DNA from: Achromobacter dolens
GTDB lineage: Bacteria; Pseudomonadota; Gammaproteobacteria; Burkholderiales; Burkholderiaceae_B
Assembly: GCF_902859745.1 (NCBI RefSeq)
Contig: NZ_CADIJW010000004.1
Location: forward strand, 174,798 to 238,797
Length of the DNA: 64,000 bases
Direction: 5' to 3'
Shown here piece by piece: positions 38,272 to 48,427 of the stretch (position 1 is its first letter; each line of letters starts with the position of its first letter). The translations under genes and the position numbers were made by a program. The notes beneath the pieces are model-generated. The model saw only the letters and a program-made list of their open reading frames with translations. It made no database searches and was not told the origin of the DNA.

Positions 38272-38353
38272 AAAGCCCCGGCCCGGTGCTGGAACCGGCG
38301 CCACCTTCCGTGCAGCCATCCTGCCGGTTTCGGACTCCGGCGCCGGCCTGCTC

Positions 38354-38815
38354 TCAAAAGCCGCCGGCCACGCCCAACCACATGAGGGCGGGAATCATCG
38401 CGCCCCACGCCAGCACCAGCACCACGTCCACGACCATGCTTTTCACGCTGACCTGATCCGACACCGGTTCGACCGTGGCGTTGCCCAGGCTGCGCTCGCG
38501 GGGCGCCTGGACGACGTTGCCGACCGGCAGGGCGTCGACCGCCGCCGGCGGAAACGGCCACCGGCCGGGCAGCGTGCCCGCCCGCTTGCGCGGCTCGACT
38601 TCCGCGGGCGTCGCCACACCGTCAGCGGCGGGCACCGCAAGATCGATGGATACGGCGCCCCTCGCATGGCTGCTCGCCGGCGTGGCCGACCCGGGCATGG
38701 CCAGCCCCGCGAAGCGCGCATAGATGGCGCGGGCGCGTTGCGCCGCACGGCGCAGCGGCGTCAGGGAAACAACGGCGAGATCATCCGGCAGGACGGAAAG
38801 CTGAGCGGTGTTCAT
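38354..38815 (-). CDS. Uncharacterised tail-anchored protein
   Basis: I do not recognise this 153-residue protein. It begins MNTAQLSVLPDDLAVVSLTP and has a basic helix (RRAAQRARAIYARFAG) and a Pro/Ala-rich middle. The C-terminal hydrophobic segment VVDVVLVLAWGAMIPALMWL makes it look tail-anchored with the N-terminus in the cytosol. A good ribosome binding site (AGGAGTT) supports it as a gene. It lies 72 nt after the SOS-boxed radical SAM gene on the same strand and may be co-transcribed. Confidence 0.7.
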   Translation of the reverse strand: MNTAQLSVLPDDLAVVSLTPLRRAAQRARAIYARFAGLAMPGSATPASSHARGAVSIDLAVPAADGVATPAEVEPRKRAGTLPGRWPFPPAAVDALPVGNVVQAPRERSLGNATVEPVSDQVSVKSMVVDVVLVLAWGAMIPALMWLGVAGGF

Positions 38816-38843
38816 GAGGAACTCCTAATAACGCGATCAAGAA

Positions 38844-38862
38844 CCGCGGCGACACGCCGCGG
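38844..38862 (-). other. Hairpin between radical SAM gene and the tail-anchored protein gene
   Basis: CCGCGGCG-ACA-CGCCGCGG is a perfect 8-bp stem. On the minus strand it is followed only by TTCTTG, so it may be a partial terminator or a stability element between two possibly co-transcribed genes. Confidence 0.4.
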
Positions 38863-38887
38863 CGGCGACCCAAGGCTGGGCCGTGGG

Positions 38888-40228
38888 TCAATCGAACAAC
38901 GACAACTGCCCGGCGACCATCGCGCGCAACTGGCGCGCGCCGCGCCCGTAGGCGCCGGCAACCGGCAAGGCACTGGCAAAAGGGACCCCTGAAGACGCTT
39001 TCGCGTCAGCCGGGGATGGGAAAACGGGAGCGCCGGCAGCGGCTGGCGGGAACAAGGCGGCCGAACCACCGGCGGGCGCCGGGGCCAGGAAACGGTCGCA
39101 GTCGAGGGCAAGCCGGTGGCGGTTCAGGCCAAGCTTGCGGGTGGCCACGGCGAAGCGCTGGCGCAGCAGGTCGGCCCAGATGCCGGTGCCCCGCATGCGC
39201 GAACCGAAGTTGGGATCGTTGCGGCGGCCGTTGCGCAGGTCTTCGATACGGTGGAGCACGCGCTGCGCACGGTCGGGGAAATGGGCGTTGAGCCAGTCCT
39301 CGAACAGCGTTTTGACTTCCCAGGGCAGGCGGATGACGGTGTAGCTGGCGTAGTGCGCACCGGCCGCCTTGGACTCCTGCAGGATGTGTTCCATGGCGTC
39401 ATCGTTGATGAACGGGATCACGGGCGCCACCAGCACGCCGACCGGCACGCCGGCGGCGGTCAGGCTGCGCACGGCCTCCAGGCGGCGCCACGGCGCCGCG
39501 GCGCGCGGCTCGAGCGTGCGGGCCATGTCGGCGTCCAGCGTGGTGATGCTCATGTAGACGACCACGAGGTTCTGTTCGGCCAACGCCGCCAGGAGGTCGA
39601 GGTCGCGCGCCACCAGGGCGTTCTTGGTGACGATGGTGAGGGGGTGGCGGGTCTCGAGCATCAGCTCGAGCATGCCGCGCGTCAGGCGCCAGTCGCGCTC
39701 GATAGGCTGGTAGGCGTCGGTGGCCGATCCGATGTTGATGGGCGACGGCTTGTAGCCGGGACGGCTGATTTCCGCCCGCAGCGCCTCTACGGCGTTGGCC
39801 TTGGCCACCAGCCGCGTCTCGAAATCGAGGCCGGGGGAGTAGCCCAGGTAGGAATGGGTGGGACGGGCGTAGCAATAGACGCAGCCATGCTCGCAGCCAC
39901 GGTAGGGATTGACGGCCACGTCGAAGGGGATGTCGGGCGAATCGTTGCGCGACAGGATCTTGCGGGCTTCTTCGGCGGTGACGGTGGTCTTGGGGGCTGC
40001 GGGCGCCCGGCGGATGTCGGGCAGGATGGGGATGACGGAAGTATTGGGGACGGCATCAACGAAATCGGCCGGGAGGCCCGAAGCGGACCAGCCATCGTCG
40101 ACCTGCACGCGATCGTCTTTCTGGAAGCGATGCCGAACATTAGTAACCGCACCCCGACCGCGCAAGGCGGCGGGGGCGGCAGCCGGGGACCCAGAACCGG
40201 CGGGAAAAGAATGATCGGTGCGTGCCAT
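38888..40228 (-). CDS. PA0069-family radical SAM protein (SplB-like)
   Basis: The 446-residue protein starts at ATG 40228 (MARTDHSFPAGSGSP). It carries the cluster motif CEHGCVYC (Cys112, Cys116, Cys119, CX3CX2C) in NPYRGCEHGCVYCYARPTHS. INIGSATDAYQPIERDWRLT and VVVYMSITTLDADMARTLEP are typical of the COG1533/PA0069 group, related to spore photoproduct lyase. The reaction is not established. A TTG 12 codons upstream would place the LexA box inside the gene and is less likely. The C-terminus has an Ala/Pro-rich extension. Confidence 0.9.
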   Translation of the reverse strand: MARTDHSFPAGSGSPAAAPAALRGRGAVTNVRHRFQKDDRVQVDDGWSASGLPADFVDAVPNTSVIPILPDIRRAPAAPKTTVTAEEARKILSRNDSPDIPFDVAVNPYRGCEHGCVYCYARPTHSYLGYSPGLDFETRLVAKANAVEALRAEISRPGYKPSPINIGSATDAYQPIERDWRLTRGMLELMLETRHPLTIVTKNALVARDLDLLAALAEQNLVVVYMSITTLDADMARTLEPRAAAPWRRLEAVRSLTAAGVPVGVLVAPVIPFINDDAMEHILQESKAAGAHYASYTVIRLPWEVKTLFEDWLNAHFPDRAQRVLHRIEDLRNGRRNDPNFGSRMRGTGIWADLLRQRFAVATRKLGLNRHRLALDCDRFLAPAPAGGSAALFPPAAAGAPVFPSPADAKASSGVPFASALPVAGAYGRGARQLRAMVAGQLSLFD

Positions 40229-40236
40229 GAAAACAA

Positions 40237-40252
40237 CTGTACAAAAACACAG
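40237..40252 (-). promoter_or_regulatory. LexA (SOS) box
   Basis: CTGT-ACAAAAAC-ACAG is an exact CTGT-N8-ACAG LexA site, 8 bp before the radical SAM start codon. From memory, the P. aeruginosa homologue PA0069 is listed in the LexA regulon, which agrees. DNA damage induction is inferred. Confidence 0.8.
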
Positions 40253-40397
40253 TGGTTTTGACAAGCACCAAAAGCCTTTTCGTAAGACAGCCCCACTTTA
40301 CCGCAAGACGAAGACGGCGTCCGGACAATTCGATTTCATGTTGCGATATCGCCCGGAAATCCGCGCCGGCATTGGGTTTGGAATAAAAACAACACCC

Positions 40398-40431
40398 AAA
40401 AACCGGTGCGGGGCGGGCCCTTCCCGCCCCG
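40398..40431 (-). terminator. Terminator-like hairpin after cysN
   Basis: CGGGGCGGG and CCCGCCCCG form a perfect 9-bp stem with a 5-nt loop, 10 nt after the cysN stop. On the minus strand GGTTTTTGGG follows after a short spacer, so the T run is displaced by about 6 nt. Confidence 0.6.
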
Positions 40432-40440
40432 ACTTGCGGT

Positions 40441-41739
40441 TTACCGAAGCATGCCTGCCGCCGCGGTCTGATGCGTGGCTTCGTCGATCAGGATGAAGGC
40501 GCCGGTGGCGGGCACATCGGCGTATCGATCGACCGCCAACGACTCGCGCGTGGTGAATGCAACGCGACCGATGTCGTTCATGCGCAGCGTGCCTTCGGTG
40601 TTCTCCACTTCCTGCAGTTCGTGGATGTCGCGATGCGAGAGCACCGTGCGGATCTTCGCCGACGTCAGTCGCGTGCCATGCTTGAGCAGATACTTGCGCG
40701 CGGGGTTGAGCGCCTGCGCATCGAGCCAGCACAGCTCCGCCTCGAATTCGCGCGCGACCTGCGCCGGCGCCGCCGCGTGCACGATCACGTCGCCGCGCGA
40801 GACATCGACGTCGCGGTCCAGCACCAGCGTGACCGAGTCGCCCGCCACCGCTTCATCGAGTGCCCGATCGAACAACCGCACTTCCTGCACGCGCGCGGTC
40901 ACGCCCGACGGCTGCACCGCGATCTCGTCGCCGGGACGCAGCACGCCGCTGGCGATGCGGCCGGCATAGCCGCGGAAATCGTCCTTGCGATTGCCATCGT
41001 GGCGCGCCACCCACTGCACCGGAAAGCGCAGCGGACCCGCGCCGCCGTCGCCGCTCAGATCCAGCGACTCCAGCAACGTCAGCAGCGGTTGCCCCGAGTA
41101 CCAAGGCGTCTTGTCCGACCGCGTCACCACGTTGTCGCCGTTCAGCGCCGACAACGGCAGCGCGTCGAAGTGAGCGATGCCGAGCTTGCCCGCCAGGTCG
41201 GCATAGGCGGCGCGGATACGCTCGAACACGGCCGGGTCCCAATCCACCAGGTCCATCTTGTTGACGGCCACCACGATGTGGCGGATGCCCAGCAGGCGGG
41301 CGATGGTGCTGTGGCGCTTGGTCTGCGGCAGCAGCTTGCCATCGGCGGCGCGGGTGGCGTCGATCAGGATCACGGCCACGTCGGCGGTCGATGCGCCGGT
41401 CACCATGTTGCGGGTGTACTGCTCGTGGCCGGGCGCGTCGGCGATGATGAACTTGCGCGCCGGGGTCGAGAAATAGCGATAGGCCACGTCGATGGTGATG
41501 CCCTGCTCGCGCTCGGCCTCCAGGCCATCCGTGAGCAGGGAGAAGTCGATGCCGCCCTCGGCCACGCGCTTGTACTTGGCGCGCGAGATGGCGTCGAGCT
41601 GGTCGGCGAACACGCCCTTGCTGTCATACAGCAGGCGGCCGATCAGCGTCGACTTGCCGTCGTCCACCGAACCCGCGGTGATCAGGCGCAGCACGCCCGT
41701 GCCGGCGCCCGAAAGAAAAGAGTCGTTTACTGCGTTCAT
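40441..41739 (-). CDS. cysN: Sulfate adenylyltransferase subunit 1 (GTPase)
   Basis: The 432-residue EF-Tu-like GTPase has TAGSVDDGKSTLIGRLLYDS (P loop), EREQGITIDVAYRYFST (switch), DAPGHEQYTRNMVTGASTAD and VAVNKMDLVDW. CysN drives ATP sulfurylase with GTP hydrolysis to form APS. No APS kinase (CysC) domain follows, which fits the APS-using CysH here. It is 43 nt after cysD. Confidence 0.97.
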   Translation of the reverse strand: MNAVNDSFLSGAGTGVLRLITAGSVDDGKSTLIGRLLYDSKGVFADQLDAISRAKYKRVAEGGIDFSLLTDGLEAEREQGITIDVAYRYFSTPARKFIIADAPGHEQYTRNMVTGASTADVAVILIDATRAADGKLLPQTKRHSTIARLLGIRHIVVAVNKMDLVDWDPAVFERIRAAYADLAGKLGIAHFDALPLSALNGDNVVTRSDKTPWYSGQPLLTLLESLDLSGDGGAGPLRFPVQWVARHDGNRKDDFRGYAGRIASGVLRPGDEIAVQPSGVTARVQEVRLFDRALDEAVAGDSVTLVLDRDVDVSRGDVIVHAAAPAQVAREFEAELCWLDAQALNPARKYLLKHGTRLTSAKIRTVLSHRDIHELQEVENTEGTLRMNDIGRVAFTTRESLAVDRYADVPATGAFILIDEATHQTAAAGMLR

Positions 41740-41782
41740 ATGCGTCCCCTGTCGGCCAGCGTGGCGCCGGCCATTCGTGCGA

Positions 41783-42691
41783 TCAGAAATAGCCTTCCTT
41801 CTTGCGGCGCTCCATCGAGGCCTCGGAAGTCTGGTCGTCCATGCGCGTGGCGCCGCGCTCGGTGATATCGGTCACCGCCGTCTCGGCGATGATGGCGGCG
41901 GTATCGGCGGCATCCGACGCCACCGGGCAGGTGCAGGAGATATCGCCCACGGTGCGGAAACGCACCGACAGGCGCTCGACCGTGTCGCCGTCCTGCGGCG
42001 GCGTAAGGCGCGTGACCGGCACCAGCAGGCCCTTGCGCCGCACCACCTCGCGCTCGTGGCTGAAGTAGATCGACGGCAGCGCCAGCCGTTCGCGCTGGAT
42101 GTACTGCCAGACGTCCAGCTCGGTCCAGTTGGAGATCGGGAACACCCGCATGTTCTCGCCGCGGTGCACCTTGGTGTTGAACAGGTTCCACAGTTCCGGG
42201 CGCTGGGCCTTGGGGTCCCACTGGCCGAACTCGTCGCGGAACGAGAAGATGCGCTCCTTGGCGCGCGCCTTTTCCTCGTCGCGGCGGGCGCCGCCGATGC
42301 AGGCGTCGAAGCCGAACTCGTCGATCGCCTCTAGCAGCGTCACGGCCTGCGCCGCGTTGCGCGAATCGGTCTCGCGCCGCAGCACCACGCTGCCGCGCTT
42401 GATCGAGTCTTCCACGCTGCGCACGATCAGGGTCTCGCCCAACTCGGCCGCGCGAGCATCGCGGAAGGCGATGACCTCGTCGAAGTTGTGGCCGGTGTCG
42501 ATGTGCATCAGCGGGAACGGAAAGCGCCCCGGCCGGAACGCCTTTTCGGCCAGGCGCAGCAGCACCACCGAATCCTTGCCGCCCGAGAACAGCAGCACGG
42601 GCTTCTCGCTCTCGGCCGCCACCTCGCGCATGATGAAAATGGCTTCCGATTCCAGCCAGTCCAGGTGGCTGCGTTGAATCACTGCGGACAT
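41783..42691 (-). CDS. cysD: Sulfate adenylyltransferase subunit 2
   Basis: The 302-residue protein starts MSAVIQRSHLDWLESEAIFI. It has the PP-loop motif LLFSGGKDSVVLLRLAEKAF and the CysD motifs RVFPISNWTELDVWQYIQRE and GDISCTCPVASDAADTAAII. It adenylates sulfate with CysN. It lies between cysH and cysN in the sulfur operon. Confidence 0.97.
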   Translation of the reverse strand: MSAVIQRSHLDWLESEAIFIMREVAAESEKPVLLFSGGKDSVVLLRLAEKAFRPGRFPFPLMHIDTGHNFDEVIAFRDARAAELGETLIVRSVEDSIKRGSVVLRRETDSRNAAQAVTLLEAIDEFGFDACIGGARRDEEKARAKERIFSFRDEFGQWDPKAQRPELWNLFNTKVHRGENMRVFPISNWTELDVWQYIQRERLALPSIYFSHEREVVRRKGLLVPVTRLTPPQDGDTVERLSVRFRTVGDISCTCPVASDAADTAAIIAETAVTDITERGATRMDDQTSEASMERRKKEGYF

Positions 42692-42731
42692 AGGTATTCC
42701 CCTAAAACGAATTCTTGATACGTGATGGGCG

Positions 42732-43481
42732 TCAGGCGCGCGTGTTTTCCGCGACGATGCCAATGACCCGGTTGCCTGCGTGCAGGCCGCATTCCTTGGA
42801 GTCCGACGACTCCCACCACCAGCGCCCGGCCCGCAGGTCTTCGCCCGGGCGGATGGCGCGGGTACAGGGCTCACAGCCGATGGACGGATAGCCCTGGTCG
42901 TGCAGCGGGTTGTAGGGAATGCCCAGGCCGCGGATCACGCCCCAGACATCCTCTTCGCTCCATTCGGCCAGCGGGTTGAACTTGTAGAGGCCGAAGGTGG
43001 CGTCGCCCTCTTCCAGGTGCAGTTCACCGCGCGTGGTCGATTGCGCGCGCCGCTGCCCGGTGATCCAGGCGCCGCGTCCAGCCAGCGCGCGCTTGAGCGG
43101 CTCGACCTTGCGGATCTGGCAACAGGCCTTGCGCAGCTCGACGCTCTCGTAGAAGGCGTAGGCGCCGTGCTCGGCCACATGGCGCTCGACCGCGCCGGCC
43201 TCGGGTCGATACACGGTGATCTCGCGTCCGTAGCGTTCGCGCACCGCGTCCAGCACGCCCAGCGTTTCCGCGTGCAGCCGGCCGGTGTCCAGCGTGAAGA
43301 CCTCCAGGTCCAGGCCGGCGCTGTAGATTGCGTGCGTCAGCACCATGTCCTCGGCCGCCAGCGACGAGGCCAGCGCCGCGTCGGGATAGCGCTGGCGCGC
43401 GTCCGTCAGCCGCGCGATCAGTTCGTGCCAGCGAACCGCAAGGGCCGGCGCCAGGCCGGCGGCGAGATCGACGGCCGTCAT
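42732..43481 (-). CDS. cysH: Adenylylsulfate (APS) reductase
   Basis: The 249-residue protein has a PP-loop-like N-terminus ([15 protein letters not shown]) and four cysteines in [12 protein letters not shown] and GCEPCTRAI. These hold the 4Fe-4S cluster of the APS-reducing type; the C-terminal catalytic Cys is in [10 protein letters not shown]. It reduces activated sulfate to sulfite. The cluster cysteines and absence of cysC suggest APS rather than PAPS as substrate. The start overlaps the cysA stop (ATGA). Confidence 0.95.
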   Translation of the reverse strand: MTAVDLAAGLAPALAVRWHELIARLTDARQRYPDAALASSLAAEDMVLTHAIYSAGLDLEVFTLDTGRLHAETLGVLDAVRERYGREITVYRPEAGAVERHVAEHGAYAFYESVELRKACCQIRKVEPLKRALAGRGAWITGQRRAQSTTRGELHLEEGDATFGLYKFNPLAEWSEEDVWGVIRGLGIPYNPLHDQGYPSIGCEPCTRAIRPGEDLRAGRWWWESSDSKECGLHAGNRVIGIVAENTRA

Positions 43482-44542
43482 GCTTGCACCGCGAAGACAC
43501 GCGCCCGGCGCGGGCGGGCCAGCAGGATGTCGCCATCGCGCAGCGCCAGTTCGCGATAGAGATGCTCGGGCACCTCGGCCTCGATGACGGCGTCGGAATC
43601 CTGGCTGGCCAATTCCAGGTAGGCGCTGGGGCCGGCCAGGTAGGCATGCGACAGGCGCACCGGGATGCCGGCGCCGCCAGCGTGATAGCGTTCGATATCG
43701 AATTCGTGCGGCCGCACGTAGGCGGTGGCGCGTTGCGACTCGGCCTGCGCCAGTTCAGGCGCCGGCAACGACAGCCCGGCGCCTTCCCAGACGCCGCGGC
43801 TCGCCACGCCCTGCAATTGATTGACGTCGCCCAGGAAACCGTAGACGAACGGCGTGGCCGGTCCTTCCCAGACCTCGCGCGGGGTGCCGACCTGTTCGAT
43901 CCTGCCGGCGTTCATCAGCACCACGCGGTCGGCCACTTCCAGCGCTTCTTCCTGGTCGTGGGTGACGAACACGCTGGCCACGTTCAGCTCATCGTGCAGG
44001 CGGCGCAGCCAGCGGCGCAGCTCCTTGCGCACCTTGGCGTCGAGCGCGCCGAACGGCTCGTCCAGCAGCAACACGCGCGGCTCCACCGCCAGCGCGCGCG
44101 CCAGGGCGATACGCTGGCGCTGGCCGCCCGACAGCTGCGCCGGGTAGCGGTCGGCCAGCCAATCGAGCTGCACCAGGTTGAGCAGGTCATGCACCTTGCG
44201 CCGGATCTGGTCTTCCGGCGGCCGCTGCGAGCGATGCTTGACGCGCAGGCCGAAGGCAACGTTCTCGAACACCGTCATGTGCTTGAACAGCGCGTAGTGC
44301 TGGAACACGAAACCGACCTGGCGCTGGCGCACGTCCACCGCGGTGGCGTCCTCGCCGGCGAACAGCACGCTGCCCGTGTCGGCCGATTCCAGCCCGGCGA
44401 TGATGCGCAACAGCGTGGTCTTGCCGCAGCCCGAAGGCCCCAGCAGCGCCACCAGTTCGCCCGTCTCGATGTGCAGCGATACGTCATTGAGCGCGCGGAA
44501 CTGGCCGAAGCGCTTGGATAGATTGCGAACCTCGATACTCAT
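43478..44542 (-). CDS. cysA: Sulfate/thiosulfate ABC transporter ATP-binding protein
   Basis: The 354-residue ATPase has Walker [19 protein letters not shown]-loop [20 protein letters not shown], signature [19 protein letters not shown], Walker [12 protein letters not shown] and H-loop [17 protein letters not shown]-terminal TOBE-like domain completes it. It powers sulfate import through CysTW. It is encoded 25 nt after cysW and overlaps cysH. Confidence 0.97.
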   Translation of the reverse strand: MSIEVRNLSKRFGQFRALNDVSLHIETGELVALLGPSGCGKTTLLRIIAGLESADTGSVLFAGEDATAVDVRQRQVGFVFQHYALFKHMTVFENVAFGLRVKHRSQRPPEDQIRRKVHDLLNLVQLDWLADRYPAQLSGGQRQRIALARALAVEPRVLLLDEPFGALDAKVRKELRRWLRRLHDELNVASVFVTHDQEEALEVADRVVLMNAGRIEQVGTPREVWEGPATPFVYGFLGDVNQLQGVASRGVWEGAGLSLPAPELAQAESQRATAYVRPHEFDIERYHAGGAGIPVRLSHAYLAGPSAYLELASQDSDAVIEAEVPEHLYRELALRDGDILLARPRRARVFAVQA

Positions 44543-44567
44543 GCTTGTCTCCGTCTGGCCGGCCGCG

Positions 44568-45467
44568 TCAGGCGACGGCCGGCTTGATGGCCGTCGCCGG
44601 CCCGGGATACTCGACCGGCAGCTCCGCCGCCTTCAGGTAGCGCGCGTTGCGCCACTCGACCACGTTCTTGGCCACCAGCGTCACCAACGCCAATAGCGCC
44701 AACAGCGAGGCCACCGCGAACGCCGCCGAATACTGGTATTCGTTGTAGAGAATCTCCACATGCAGGGTCATGGTGTTGGTCAGGCCGCGGATCTGGCCCG
44801 ACACCACCGACACCGCGCCGAACTCCCCCATGGCGCGCGCGTTGCACAGGATGGCGCCGTACAGCAGGCCCCACTTGATGTTCGGCAGCGTCACCCGCCA
44901 GAAGATCTGCCAGCCGTTCGCGCCCAGCGTCAGCGCGGCCTGTTCTTCCTCGCTGCCCTGCGCCTGCATCAGCGGAATCAGCTCGCGCGCGACGAAGGGA
45001 AAGGTCACGAACAGCGAGGCCAGGATGATGCCGGGCACGGCGTAGACGATCTTCAGGTCGTGCGCCTGCAACCAGCCGCCGAACCAGCCCTGGGTGCCGA
45101 ACAGCAGCACGAACACCAGGCCGGCCACCACCGGCGACACCGAGAACGGCAGGTCGATCAGCGTGATGAGGAACTGCTTGCCGCGGAACTGGAACTTGGT
45201 GATGGCCCAGGCGGCGGCCACCCCGAACACCAGATTGACGGGCAAGGCGATCGCCGCCACCAGCAAGGTCAGGCGGATCGCGGCCAGGGCGTCCGGCTCG
45301 ACGATCGCTTCCAGGTAGAGCGCCCAGCCTTTGCGGAATGCTTCGTAGAACACCGCGGCCAGCGGCACCAGCAGAAACAGCGCCAGAAAGCCCAGCGCCA
45401 GGAACAGCAGAATGCCGCGCACCCAGCGCGGCTCGGTCAGGTGGGCGGGACGGTCAACAAAGCTCAT
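44568..45467 (-). CDS. cysW: Sulfate ABC transporter permease CysW
   Basis: The 299-residue inner membrane protein has about six helices and the permease EAA loop near [40 protein letters not shown] is the CysW/CysT family signature. The start overlaps the cysT stop (ATGA). Confidence 0.96.
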   Translation of the reverse strand: MSFVDRPAHLTEPRWVRGILLFLALGFLALFLLVPLAAVFYEAFRKGWALYLEAIVEPDALAAIRLTLLVAAIALPVNLVFGVAAAWAITKFQFRGKQFLITLIDLPFSVSPVVAGLVFVLLFGTQGWFGGWLQAHDLKIVYAVPGIILASLFVTFPFVARELIPLMQAQGSEEEQAALTLGANGWQIFWRVTLPNIKWGLLYGAILCNARAMGEFGAVSVVSGQIRGLTNTMTLHVEILYNEYQYSAAFAVASLLALLALVTLVAKNVVEWRNARYLKAAELPVEYPGPATAIKPAVA

Positions 45468-46354
45468 GCCTGTCTCCCCAGGCCGCGACGGGCCTGCCAG
45501 CCCTGCAGCAGATTGATGACGAAAAGCAGCACGAACGACAGCACCAGCATCACGGTGGCGATGGCGGCGGCGCCGGCGTAGTCGAACTGCTCCAGCTTGG
45601 CGATGATCAGCAGCGGCGTGATCTCGGACACCATCGGCATGTTGCCAGCGATGAAAACCACCGAGCCATACTCCCCGACGGCGCGGGCGAACGCCAGCGC
45701 GAAGCCGGTCATCAGCGCCGGCAACAGGGTCGGCAGCAGCACGCGGCGGATGGTCTGCCAGCGATCTGCGCCAAGGCTGGCGGCGGCCTCCTCGATTTCG
45801 CGCTCGATGTCTTCCAGCACCGGCTGCACCGTGCGCACCACGAACGGCACGCCGATGAAGATCAGCGCGATCACGATGCCCAGCGGCGTGAACGCCACCT
45901 TCAGGCCGAACCAGTTGGCCAGCGGCGCGCCCAGCCAGCCCTTTTCGGCGTACAGCGCGGTCAGGGCGATGCCGGCCACGGCGGTGGGCAGCGCGAACGG
46001 CAGATCCACCAGCGCATCCAGGATCTTCTTGCCGGGAAAGCGGTAGCGCACCAGCACCCAGGCCACGATGGTGCCGAACACCAGGTTCACCAGCGCCGCC
46101 AGCAGCGAGGCGCCGAAGGTGAGCTGATAGGAGGCCAGCACCCGTGGCGCCGTAACCGCGTCCCAGAAGCCCTGCCAGCCCAGCGAGGCGCTCTTGATCG
46201 GCAGCGCCGCCAGGGGAATCAACACGAGCACGCTCAGGTACAGCACCGCGTAGCCCATGGAAATGCCGAAACCGGGCAGCACGCCCGGGCTGTTGCGCCG
46301 AACGGCAAAAGGCGCCTGCGCGCCCTTTGCCGTCGGAATCGAGGCTGAAGTCAT
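45464..46354 (-). CDS. cysT: Sulfate ABC transporter permease CysT (CysU)
   Basis: The 296-residue permease starts [20 protein letters not shown]. It has the loop [20 protein letters not shown] and [20 protein letters not shown], which are CysT hallmarks. It pairs with CysW to form the channel. It starts 24 nt after sbp. Confidence 0.96.
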   Translation of the reverse strand: MTSASIPTAKGAQAPFAVRRNSPGVLPGFGISMGYAVLYLSVLVLIPLAALPIKSASLGWQGFWDAVTAPRVLASYQLTFGASLLAALVNLVFGTIVAWVLVRYRFPGKKILDALVDLPFALPTAVAGIALTALYAEKGWLGAPLANWFGLKVAFTPLGIVIALIFIGVPFVVRTVQPVLEDIEREIEEAAASLGADRWQTIRRVLLPTLLPALMTGFALAFARAVGEYGSVVFIAGNMPMVSEITPLLIIAKLEQFDYAGAAAIATVMLVLSFVLLFVINLLQGWQARRGLGRQA

Positions 46355-46378
46355 GGCCGTCGTCCGCTGGTTGTCCGC

Positions 46379-47407
46379 TTACTTCTTCTGCGGCTGGTAG
46401 ATCTGGTCGAAGGTGCCGCCGTCGCTGAAGTGGTCCTTCTGCGCCTTGCGCCAGCCGCCGAAGATCTTGTCGTCGATGGTCACCAGCTTGACCTTGGGGA
46501 ACTTGCTTTCGTACTTGGCGGCCACGGTCTTGTCGATCGGCCGGTAGTAGTTCTTGGCGATGATTTCCTGGGCCGCCGGGGTGTAGAGGAATTCCAGGTA
46601 GGCCTGGGCCGCGGCACGGGTGCCCTTCTTGTCGACGATCTTGTCGACGATGGCCACGGGCGGCTCGGCCAGGATCGACAGCGACGGCACCACGATGTCG
46701 AACTTGTCCGGACCCAGTTCCTCCAGCGCCAGGAAGGCTTCGTTTTCCCAGGCCAGCAGCACGTCACCCACGCCGCGCTCGACGAAGGTGGTGGTGGCGC
46801 CGCGGGCGCCGGTATCGAGCACCGGCACGTGCTTGAGCAGCTCGCCGACATAGGCGCGCGCCTTCTCTTCGCTGCCGCCGTTCTTTTCCAGCGCGTAGGC
46901 CCAGGCGGCCAGATAGTTCCAGCGGGCGCCGCCCGAGGTCTTGGGGTTGGGCGTGATCACCTGCACGCCGTCCTTGACCAGGTCGTCCCAGTCCTTGATG
47001 TGCTTGGGATTGCCCTTGCGCACCAGGAACACGATGGTCGAGGTGTAGGGCGAGCTGTTCTGCGGCAGGCGCGCCTGCCAGTTCTCGGGCAAGAGGCCGC
47101 GGTCGGCGATGGCATCGATGTCGTAGGCCAGCGCCAGCGTCACCACGTCGGCTTCCAGGCCGTCGATGACCGAGCGCGCCTGGCGGCCGGAGCCGCCGTG
47201 CGACTGACGGATGGTCAGGTCGACGTTGGCCTTTTCCTTGTACTGCTTGATGAAGGCGTCATCGATGGCGCGATACAGTTCGCGCGTCGGGTCGTACGAC
47301 ACGTTCAAAAGAGTCTGCTTCTGCTGCGCCTGCGCCGGCGCGATCGCGGCGAGAGACATCGTCACTGCGGCCAAGGCGGCCAACCATCCGGCTTTCCTGA
47401 AAGACAT
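46379..47407 (-). CDS. sbp: Periplasmic sulfate-binding protein
   Basis: The 342-residue protein from ATG 47407 (after GGGAGCAGGGA) has a Sec signal peptide ending near APAQAQQ. The Sbp/CysP motifs are [52 protein letters not shown] and the late [10 protein letters not shown] tail. It delivers sulfate to CysTWA. The first gene of the sulfur operon; the gap 47408-47533 should hold its promoter. The Sbp and CysP paralogues are hard to separate. Confidence 0.94.
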   Translation of the reverse strand: MSFRKAGWLAALAAVTMSLAAIAPAQAQQKQTLLNVSYDPTRELYRAIDDAFIKQYKEKANVDLTIRQSHGGSGRQARSVIDGLEADVVTLALAYDIDAIADRGLLPENWQARLPQNSSPYTSTIVFLVRKGNPKHIKDWDDLVKDGVQVITPNPKTSGGARWNYLAAWAYALEKNGGSEEKARAYVGELLKHVPVLDTGARGATTTFVERGVGDVLLAWENEAFLALEELGPDKFDIVVPSLSILAEPPVAIVDKIVDKKGTRAAAQAYLEFLYTPAAQEIIAKNYYRPIDKTVAAKYESKFPKVKLVTIDDKIFGGWRKAQKDHFSDGGTFDQIYQPQKK

Positions 47408-47533
47408 TCCCTGCTCCCTTCGCGTGTTTGGCAATGTGGAAGCAAGTTTGCCGGGGGCCTGTTCTGAACGGAACGAATCATTCTTTGATTGCTCATCGCT
47501 CCCAGGCATATAGCGCGGCCGCCGCCCCCTGTG

Positions 47534-47568
47534 AAAAAGCCGCGCATTCCCAGGGAATACGCGGCTTT
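47534..47568 (-). terminator. Terminator between peroxiredoxin and sbp
   Basis: GCCGCG and CGCGGC close a stem extended by ATTCC/GGAAT across one mismatch. Five T follow on the minus strand. It ends peroxiredoxin transcription before the sulfate operon. Confidence 0.75.
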
Positions 47569-47632
47569 GCGGGTGGCTGGCGCCAGAATCCGGGCAAGCG
47601 GTGACGCACCGCCTTGCGCACGGATTTCTTAT

Positions 47633-48274
47633 TTACTTATTCGGTTGGGGCGTAATGCGCAGATAGGGACGCACCGCCTTGTAGCCCTTCGGGAACTTCT
47701 GCTTGATCACCGCTTCGTCCTGCAGAGACGGCACGATGATGACGTCGTCGCCGTCTTCCCAGTTGACCGGCGTGGCCACGCTGTGGCTGTCGGTCAGTTG
47801 CAGCGAGTCGATGACGCGCAGGATCTCGTTGAAGTTGCGGCCGGTGCTGGCCGGATACGTGATGATCAGGCGCACCTTCTTGTTCGGGTCGATGATGAAG
47901 ACCGAGCGTACAGTCAGCGTGGCGTTGGCGTTGGGGTGGATCATGTCGTACAGCTCGGACACCTTGCGGTCCTTGTCGGCCAGGATCGGGAAATTGACCT
48001 TGGTCGACTGGGTGTCGTTGATGTCCTCGATCCACTTGGTGTGCGAGTCGGTGCCGTCCACCGACAGCGCCAGCACCTTCACGTTGCGCTTGGCGAATTC
48101 GTCGGCCAGCTTGGCGGTGTAGCCCAGCTCGGTGGTGCAGACAGGCGTGAAGTCGGCCGGATGCGAGAACAGCACGCCCCAGCTATTGCCCAGATACTCA
48201 TGGAAACGGATCGGGCCGGCCGAGGATTCCTGTTCGAAATCGGGCGCGGTGTCGCCCAGGCGTAGATGACTCAT
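47633..48274 (-). CDS. 1-Cys peroxiredoxin (Prx6 type)
   Basis: The 213-residue protein starts MSHLRLGDTAPDFEQESSAG and contains the peroxidatic Cys46 in HPADFTPVCTTELG. No other cysteine is present, so it is a one-Cys enzyme. The Prx6-type C-terminal domain (PVNWEDGDDVIIVPSL, then FPKGYKAVRPYLRITPQPNK) is complete. It reduces peroxides in the cytosol; the reductant is unknown. Confidence 0.94.
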   Translation of the reverse strand: MSHLRLGDTAPDFEQESSAGPIRFHEYLGNSWGVLFSHPADFTPVCTTELGYTAKLADEFAKRNVKVLALSVDGTDSHTKWIEDINDTQSTKVNFPILADKDRKVSELYDMIHPNANATLTVRSVFIIDPNKKVRLIITYPASTGRNFNEILRVIDSLQLTDSHSVATPVNWEDGDDVIIVPSLQDEAVIKQKFPKGYKAVRPYLRITPQPNK

Positions 48275-48427
48275 GGTGTCTCCTGCTTGCGGATTCAGGT
48301 TACGGAATCGACCGGCCGCCACGTCCGGCGGCCGGCCTGAAAAACGTTTCGGCGGCGGCCTGTGCCGCCCCTGGAAACGATTCTTCCATCAAACCTGTTG
48401 CAGGGGAAATACGCAAGACATATAACC

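Noticed and set aside
40229-40264. TTG start for the radical SAM gene 12 codons upstream
   Set aside because: It would place the LexA box inside the coding region; ATG 40228 fits operator logic better.
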